Part shown: positions 60,109 to 64,000 of the stretch, one piece after another
Layout: each line of letters begins with the position of its first letter
Numbering within the stretch: position 1 is the stretch's first letter
Assembly: GCA_041675885.1 (NCBI GenBank)
Contig: JBAYSY010000003.1
Span: forward strand, 1-64,000
Length of the DNA stretch: 64,000 nucleotides
Reading direction: 5' to 3'
Source: JBAYSY01 sp041675885
Lineage (GTDB): Bacteria > Pseudomonadota > Alphaproteobacteria > Rhodobacterales > Rhodobacteraceae
The notes under the pieces: generated by a model
Database searches by the model: none
What the model was told of the DNA's origin: nothing
What the model saw: only the letters and a program-made list of their open reading frames with translations
Program-made: the position numbers and the translations under genes

Positions 60109-61305
60109 TCAGGTGACCCGGGCGCGGGCCTTGTATCCGGGCCGGTCCCACAGCCGGTCGCGCATGACCTCGGACAGGATGGCCACGGCGGCAGCGACAT
60201 CCCCGGGGCCGATATAGAGCGGGGTGAAGCCGAAGCGCAGGATGTCAGGGGCGCGGAAATCGCCCACCACGCCCCGGTCGATCAGCGCCTGCATGATGGC
60301 GTAGCCCTCGGGGTGGCGAAAGCTGACTTGGCTGCCGCGCCGCGAGGGATCGCGCGGCGAGGCGAGGGTCAGGCCGGGGCAGGCGGATTCGACCCCGGCG
60401 ATGAAAGCCTCCGACAGTTCGATCGACCGCGCCCGGACCTCGGCCATGTCGGCCATGTCCCAGATGTCGAGCGCGGCCTCCAGCGCGGCGAGTTGCAGGA
60501 TCGGCGGCGTGCCGACCCGCATCCGTTCGACCCCGCGACCGGGGCGGTAGTCGAGGTCGAAGGCAAAGGGCGATTCGTGGCCGAGCCAGCCCGACAGAGC
60601 CGGGCGCGCGGCCTCGGCATGGCGGGGGGCGATGTAGATGAAGGCCGGGCCGCCGGGGCCGGAGTTCAGGTATTTGTAGGTGCAGCCCACGGCGAAATCC
60701 GCATCCGCCCCGGCCACATCGACCGGCAGCGCGCCCGCGGAATGGGCAAGATCCCAGACCGCGAGCGCCCCCGCCGCATGGGCGCGGGCAGTGAGCGCGG
60801 CCATGTCATGGAGCCGCCCGGTGCGGTAATCGACTTCGGTCAGCATCAGCACCGCCACGGTCTCGTCGATGGCGTCCCCGACCTCCTCCGGTGCCACGGT
60901 CTTCAGCCGGTAGCCATCGCCCAGCGTGCGGCACAGCCCCTCGGCCATGTAGAGATCCGAGGGGAAGTTGCCGGTATCCGACAGGATCACCTTGCGGCCC
61001 GGGTTCAGTTCCAAAGCCGAGGCAAGCGCCTGATAGACCTTGATCGACAGCGTGTCGCCCGTGACCACCGTGCCCGGCGCCGCGCCGATCAGTCGGCCGA
61101 TCCGGTCGCCCACCCGCGCGGGCATCTCCATCCAGCCCGCGCGGTTCCAGGCGGTGATCAGCATCCCGCCCCACTCCTGTTCGACCGTGCGGGCAAGCCG
61201 CGCCGCCGCCGCCCGGGGCAGGGGGCCAAGCGAATTGCCGTCGAGATAGATCATCCCTTCGGGCAGGTGGAACAGGGCGCGGGTGGCGGCGAAATCGGTC
61301 GGCAT
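60109..61305 (-). CDS. kynU: Kynureninase
   Basis: A 398-residue PLP enzyme of tryptophan breakdown that cleaves kynurenine to anthranilate and alanine. IYLDGNSLGPLPRAAAARL, VTGDTLSIKVYQAL, AVWDLAHSAGALPVD and the PLP lysine in VGCTYKYLNSGPGGPAFIY (about 228) are intact. The start at 61303-61305 has GGAGGAGG upstream. No other kyn gene is in the window. A TGTGATCACA palindrome lies 18-27 bp before the start. Confidence 0.95.
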   Translation of the reverse strand: MPTDFAATRALFHLPEGMIYLDGNSLGPLPRAAAARLARTVEQEWGGMLITAWNRAGWMEMPARVGDRIGRLIGAAPGTVVTGDTLSIKVYQALASALELNPGRKVILSDTGNFPSDLYMAEGLCRTLGDGYRLKTVAPEEVGDAIDETVAVLMLTEVDYRTGRLHDMAALTARAHAAGALAVWDLAHSAGALPVDVAGADADFAVGCTYKYLNSGPGGPAFIYIAPRHAEAARPALSGWLGHESPFAFDLDYRPGRGVERMRVGTPPILQLAALEAALDIWDMADMAEVRARSIELSEAFIAGVESACPGLTLASPRDPSRRGSQVSFRHPEGYAIMQALIDRGVVGDFRAPDILRFGFTPLYIGPGDVAAAVAILSEVMRDRLWDRPGYKARARVT

Positions 61306-61762
61306 GGGCTCCTCCTCCGGTTTGTGATCACAGACCATGGGGTGTGAGGGGGTTCAAGCCTGAAATCATGGTTTGGCGGTACCTGTCGATCGTGCCGGCC
61401 GGTTTCGCAGCAGAGGGTAGTGACCGACCGGGGCGAAGGTGCGCCCCAGCCGCCTTGCCCCTTGCCGACCGATACGGCCTGCGGATATCGCCCGTTCCCG
61501 TACCTGCCCCGACGATCCCGGCACACCGGCGTTCTCCTTCAGGGCCGGTCCCCCCGGTTTTTCCGCACTGTTGCAGAAGGCGGATATGGGATAAAGGCGG
61601 ACGCCCGGGCCGGGATGTGGTCTCGGGGGCTGTACCTGTGGCAAGGCGGCACCTCGGGATGCCTTGGTGCGGGCTTGTGAAATATTCTTGCGTGATGCTA
61701 TGCAATCCCGCAAGGATTCCGGCCCGGACCGCCGGCAGAGAACGACAAAGGGGGACGCAAGC
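61306..61762. other. Divergent kynU-pntA intergenic region
   Basis: It holds the kynU palindrome and, presumably, the pntA promoter. A plus-strand frame through 61344-61766 has no ribosome-binding site and its composition is not protein-like, so it is not called. No clear hairpin is seen. Confidence 0.6.
61322..61333. promoter_or_regulatory. TGTGATCACA palindrome before kynU
   Basis: TTGTGATCACAG contains the 10-bp palindrome TGTGATCACA (61323-61332) that occurs twice before sucC. A half site, TGTGA, lies at 61343-61347, 20 bp downstream in register. The palindrome is 18-27 bp before the kynU start, where a bound protein would hinder transcription or initiation. Confidence 0.6.
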
Positions 61763-63334
61763 GTGAAGATCGGTGCTCCGACGGAGATTTTCGAGGGCGA
61801 GGCGCGGGTGGCGATGACGCCCGACTCGGCGGTGCAGCTTCGCAAGCTGGGCCATGACTGCGCGATTCAGTCTGGCGCGGGGCTGAAGGCGGGCTTTTCC
61901 GACGATGCCTACGCGGCCGCCGGGGTCGAGGTTCTGGCCGATGCCGATGCGCTCTGGGCCGCATCCGACATCGTGGTCAAGGTGCGCGGCCCCGAACCCG
62001 GGGAGGCCGAGCGGCTGCGCCCGGGCCAGACGCTGATCTCGTTCTTCTGGCCCGCGCAGAACGCCGACCTGCTGGAAGCCTGCCGGGCCAGGGGCGCCAC
62101 GGTCGTCGCCATGGACATGGTGCCGCGGATCTCGCGTGCGCAGAAGATGGATGCGCTGTCGTCCATGGCCAATATCGCCGGTTACCGCGCGGTGATCGAG
62201 GCCGGGAACAACTTCGGCCGCTTCTTCACCGGGCAGGTGACGGCGGCGGGCAAGGTGCCGCCCGCCAAGGTGCTGGTCGTGGGCGCGGGCGTGGCCGGGC
62301 TTGCCGCCATCGGCACCGCGACCAGCCTCGGCGCGATCACCCATGCCTTCGACGTCCGCCCCGAGGTGGCCGAGCAGATCGAATCGATGGGGGCGGAGTT
62401 CGTCTTCCTCGAATTCGAGGAGGCGCAGGATGGCGCCGCCACCGGCGGCTATGCCGCGCCGTCGTCGCCCGAGTTCCGCGAAAAGCAGCTTGCCAAGTTC
62501 CGCGAACTGGCGCCCGAGATGGATATCGTCATCACCACCGCGCTGATCCCCGGCCGCCCGGCGCCCAAGCTCTGGACCGAGGACATGGTGCGGGCAATGA
62601 AGCCCGGATCGGTGATCGTCGATCTTGCGGCCGAGCGCGGCGGCAACTGCGACCTCACGGTGCCGGACGAGAAGATCGTCACCGAGAACGGCGTGACCAT
62701 CGTCGGTTACACCGATTTCCCCAGCCGTATGGCGGCGCAGTCCTCGACGCTTTATTCCAACAACATCCGCCACATGATGGCCGACCTCACCCCGGCCAGG
62801 GACGGCCAGGTCGTGCATGACATGGAGGATGACGTGATCCGCGGCGCGACCGTCACCCATGACGGCGCCATCACCTTCCCGCCGCCGCCGCCCAAGGTGC
62901 AGGCCATCGCCGCCGCGAAACCCAAGGAAAAGCCGAAGGAACTGACGCCCGAGGAGAAGCGCGCCAGGGAACTGGCCGAGTTCCGTGCGCAGACCAGACG
63001 ACAGGTCACACTTCTGGCCGTCGGCGGGGCGCTGGTGCTGGGGGCCGGGCTGATCGCACCGGCCAGCTTCATGCAGCATTTCATCGTTTTCGTGCTGTCG
63101 GTCTTCATCGGCTTCCAGGTCATCTGGAACGTGGCGCATGCGCTGCACACCCCGCTGATGGCCGTCACGAACGCGATCTCGTCGATTATCATTCTGGGCG
63201 CGCTGATACAGATCGGCTCCGGTTCGGGGCTGATCGCGATCCTTGCCGCCCTTGCCATCTTCATGGCGGCGATCAACATCTTCGGCGGTTTTCTGGTGAC
63301 GCGGCGGATGCTCGCCATGTTCCAGAAATCGTAA
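61763..63334 (+). CDS. pntA: NAD(P) transhydrogenase alpha subunit
   Basis: A 523-residue subunit of proton-translocating transhydrogenase (NADH + NADP+ to NAD+ + NADPH). The NAD-binding domain I (VLVVGAGVAGLAAIGTA) is in about 1-380, after which a Lys/Pro-rich linker leads to four membrane spans (about 415-515). The start is GTG at 61763 with AAAGGGGGA upstream. pntB follows after 19 bp. Confidence 0.95.
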   Translation: MKIGAPTEIFEGEARVAMTPDSAVQLRKLGHDCAIQSGAGLKAGFSDDAYAAAGVEVLADADALWAASDIVVKVRGPEPGEAERLRPGQTLISFFWPAQNADLLEACRARGATVVAMDMVPRISRAQKMDALSSMANIAGYRAVIEAGNNFGRFFTGQVTAAGKVPPAKVLVVGAGVAGLAAIGTATSLGAITHAFDVRPEVAEQIESMGAEFVFLEFEEAQDGAATGGYAAPSSPEFREKQLAKFRELAPEMDIVITTALIPGRPAPKLWTEDMVRAMKPGSVIVDLAAERGGNCDLTVPDEKIVTENGVTIVGYTDFPSRMAAQSSTLYSNNIRHMMADLTPARDGQVVHDMEDDVIRGATVTHDGAITFPPPPPKVQAIAAAKPKEKPKELTPEEKRARELAEFRAQTRRQVTLLAVGGALVLGAGLIAPASFMQHFIVFVLSVFIGFQVIWNVAHALHTPLMAVTNAISSIIILGALIQIGSGSGLIAILAALAIFMAAINIFGGFLVTRRMLAMFQKS

Positions 63335-63353
63335 GCGGGCAGAGGTAGAAAAC

Positions 63354-64000
63354 ATGGATTTCGGTTTTACCATTGCGGCTTACGCGGTCGCGGGCGTGCT
63401 TTTCATCCTGTCGCTGGGCGGTCTCTCGGGGCAGGAAAGCGCAAAACGGGCGGTCTGGTATGGTATCGTCGGCATGGCGATTGCAATTGTCGCCACGCTG
63501 ATCGGACCGGGCGCGGGGATGTGGGGCCTGTCGCTGGTCCTGATCGCCGCGGGGGCGCTGGTGGGGTATCAACTCGCCACCCGGGTGCAGATGACGCAGA
63601 TGCCCGAGCTTGTGGCGATCATGCACAGCCTTGTCGGCCTTGCGGCGGTGTTCGTGGGGTTCAACGCCCATCTCGAACTGGTGCGCGTGGGGCAGACCTT
63701 CACCGAGGCCGGCCTGCCCTTCCCGCAGCCCGACGGCCCCCTGAGCACCGCCGCCTATGGGCTTCTGGGCACGCTGTCGAATTTCGCGGCACTCCTGGGC
63801 AAGAAAACGGCGGTCGAGGTCGGTATCCTGCGGATCGAGCTGGTTCTGGGCATCTGGATCGGTGCGGTGACCTTCACCGGCTCGGTCATCGCCTATGGCA
63901 AGCTGGCGGGACGGGTCGATTCGATTGCCAGGAAGCTGCCGGGCGGGCACATGCTCAATGCCGGTGCGGCGCTCCTGTCGCTCCTGCTGGCAATCCTCTA
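63354..64000 (+). CDS. pntB: NAD(P) transhydrogenase beta subunit, partial
   Basis: The first 215 codons of the membrane beta subunit, cut by the window edge (full length about 470-500 residues). The start MDFGFTIAAYAVAGVLFILS is typical; several spans follow, with the conserved MTQMPELVAIMHSLVGLAA and GFNAHLEL loops (His in IMHSLVG takes part in proton transfer). The NADP-binding domain is beyond the window. Confidence 0.95.
   Translation, partial: MDFGFTIAAYAVAGVLFILSLGGLSGQESAKRAVWYGIVGMAIAIVATLIGPGAGMWGLSLVLIAAGALVGYQLATRVQMTQMPELVAIMHSLVGLAAVFVGFNAHLELVRVGQTFTEAGLPFPQPDGPLSTAAYGLLGTLSNFAALLGKKTAVEVGILRIELVLGIWIGAVTFTGSVIAYGKLAGRVDSIARKLPGGHMLNAGAALLSLLLAIL

Noticed and set aside
61344..61766. 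A 140-codon plus-strand frame before pntA
   Set aside because: No ribosome-binding site, overlaps the pntA start, and the composition is not protein-like.
1..64000. tRNA, rRNA, CRISPR arrays, transposases, phage genes
   Set aside because: Intergenic regions were read for cloverleaf-like or regularly spaced repeats and none was convincing; no transposase or integrase motif appears in any frame examined.

Overview
The window is a high-GC alphaproteobacterial chromosome segment. The set RegB/RegA/SenC/HvrA, FlbT/FlaF with one alphaproteobacterial-type flagellin, a SoxRSVWXYZABCDEFGH cluster like that of Paracoccus, NarR plus a fused NarK, and the order PAS protein-tsaE-amgK-murU-addB-addA-trxA all point to a motile, facultatively respiring member of the Rhodobacteraceae/Paracoccaceae. 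The genus cannot be fixed from this sequence. No tRNA, rRNA, CRISPR array, insertion sequence or phage gene was seen.

Layout. 1-3.7 kb: partial sucC, an orphan lipoprotein, mdh and a small monooxygenase-fold protein. 3.9-17.5 kb (minus strand): the sulfur-oxidation operon(s) soxVW, a membrane spermidine-synthase-like gene, then soxXYZABCDEFGH. 17.6-19.7 kb (plus): soxS, soxR and a YeeE/YedE thiosulfate permease (soxT). 19.9-32.5 kb: narR diverges from narK(fused)-narGHJI followed by a parvulin isomerase and moeA. 32.5-38.5 kb: cell-wall hydrolase mepA, an MFS carrier, a thioesterase, YggT and RecQ. 38.7-44.1 kb: flagellar genes (DUF1217, flbT, flaF, fliC, two small flagellar genes, fliK, flgD). 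44.6-48.4 kb: an HD hydrolase and the redox-control locus hvrA-regA-senC / regB. 48.6-59 kb: a DivL-like PAS protein, tsaE, amgK, murU, addB, addA, trxA. 59-64 kb: a DUF1612-type helix-turn-helix protein, kynU, pntA and partial pntB.

How it works together. The Sox proteins would oxidise thiosulfate in the periplasm to sulfate and feed electrons into c-type cytochromes. SoxS, SoxV and SoxW supply reducing power to the periplasm, SoxT probably imports sulfur compounds, and SoxR, an ArsR repressor with two well-placed cysteines, is the likely sensor. The adjacent Nar module supplies nitrate uptake, membrane nitrate reductase and molybdenum-cofactor insertion, with a perfect NarR/FNR-type box before narK. 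RegBA is a global redox regulator of such electron-transport genes.

Points worth a second look: the spermidine-synthase-like gene inside the sox cluster; AT-rich palindromes at both presumed SoxR-controlled promoters; small hairpins in most sox intercistronic gaps; a SoxH whose metal motif is degenerate; a shared TGTGATCACA palindrome before sucC (doubled, 21 bp apart) and kynU; and a perfect TTAA-N7-TTAA CtrA-type site before the DivL-like gene.
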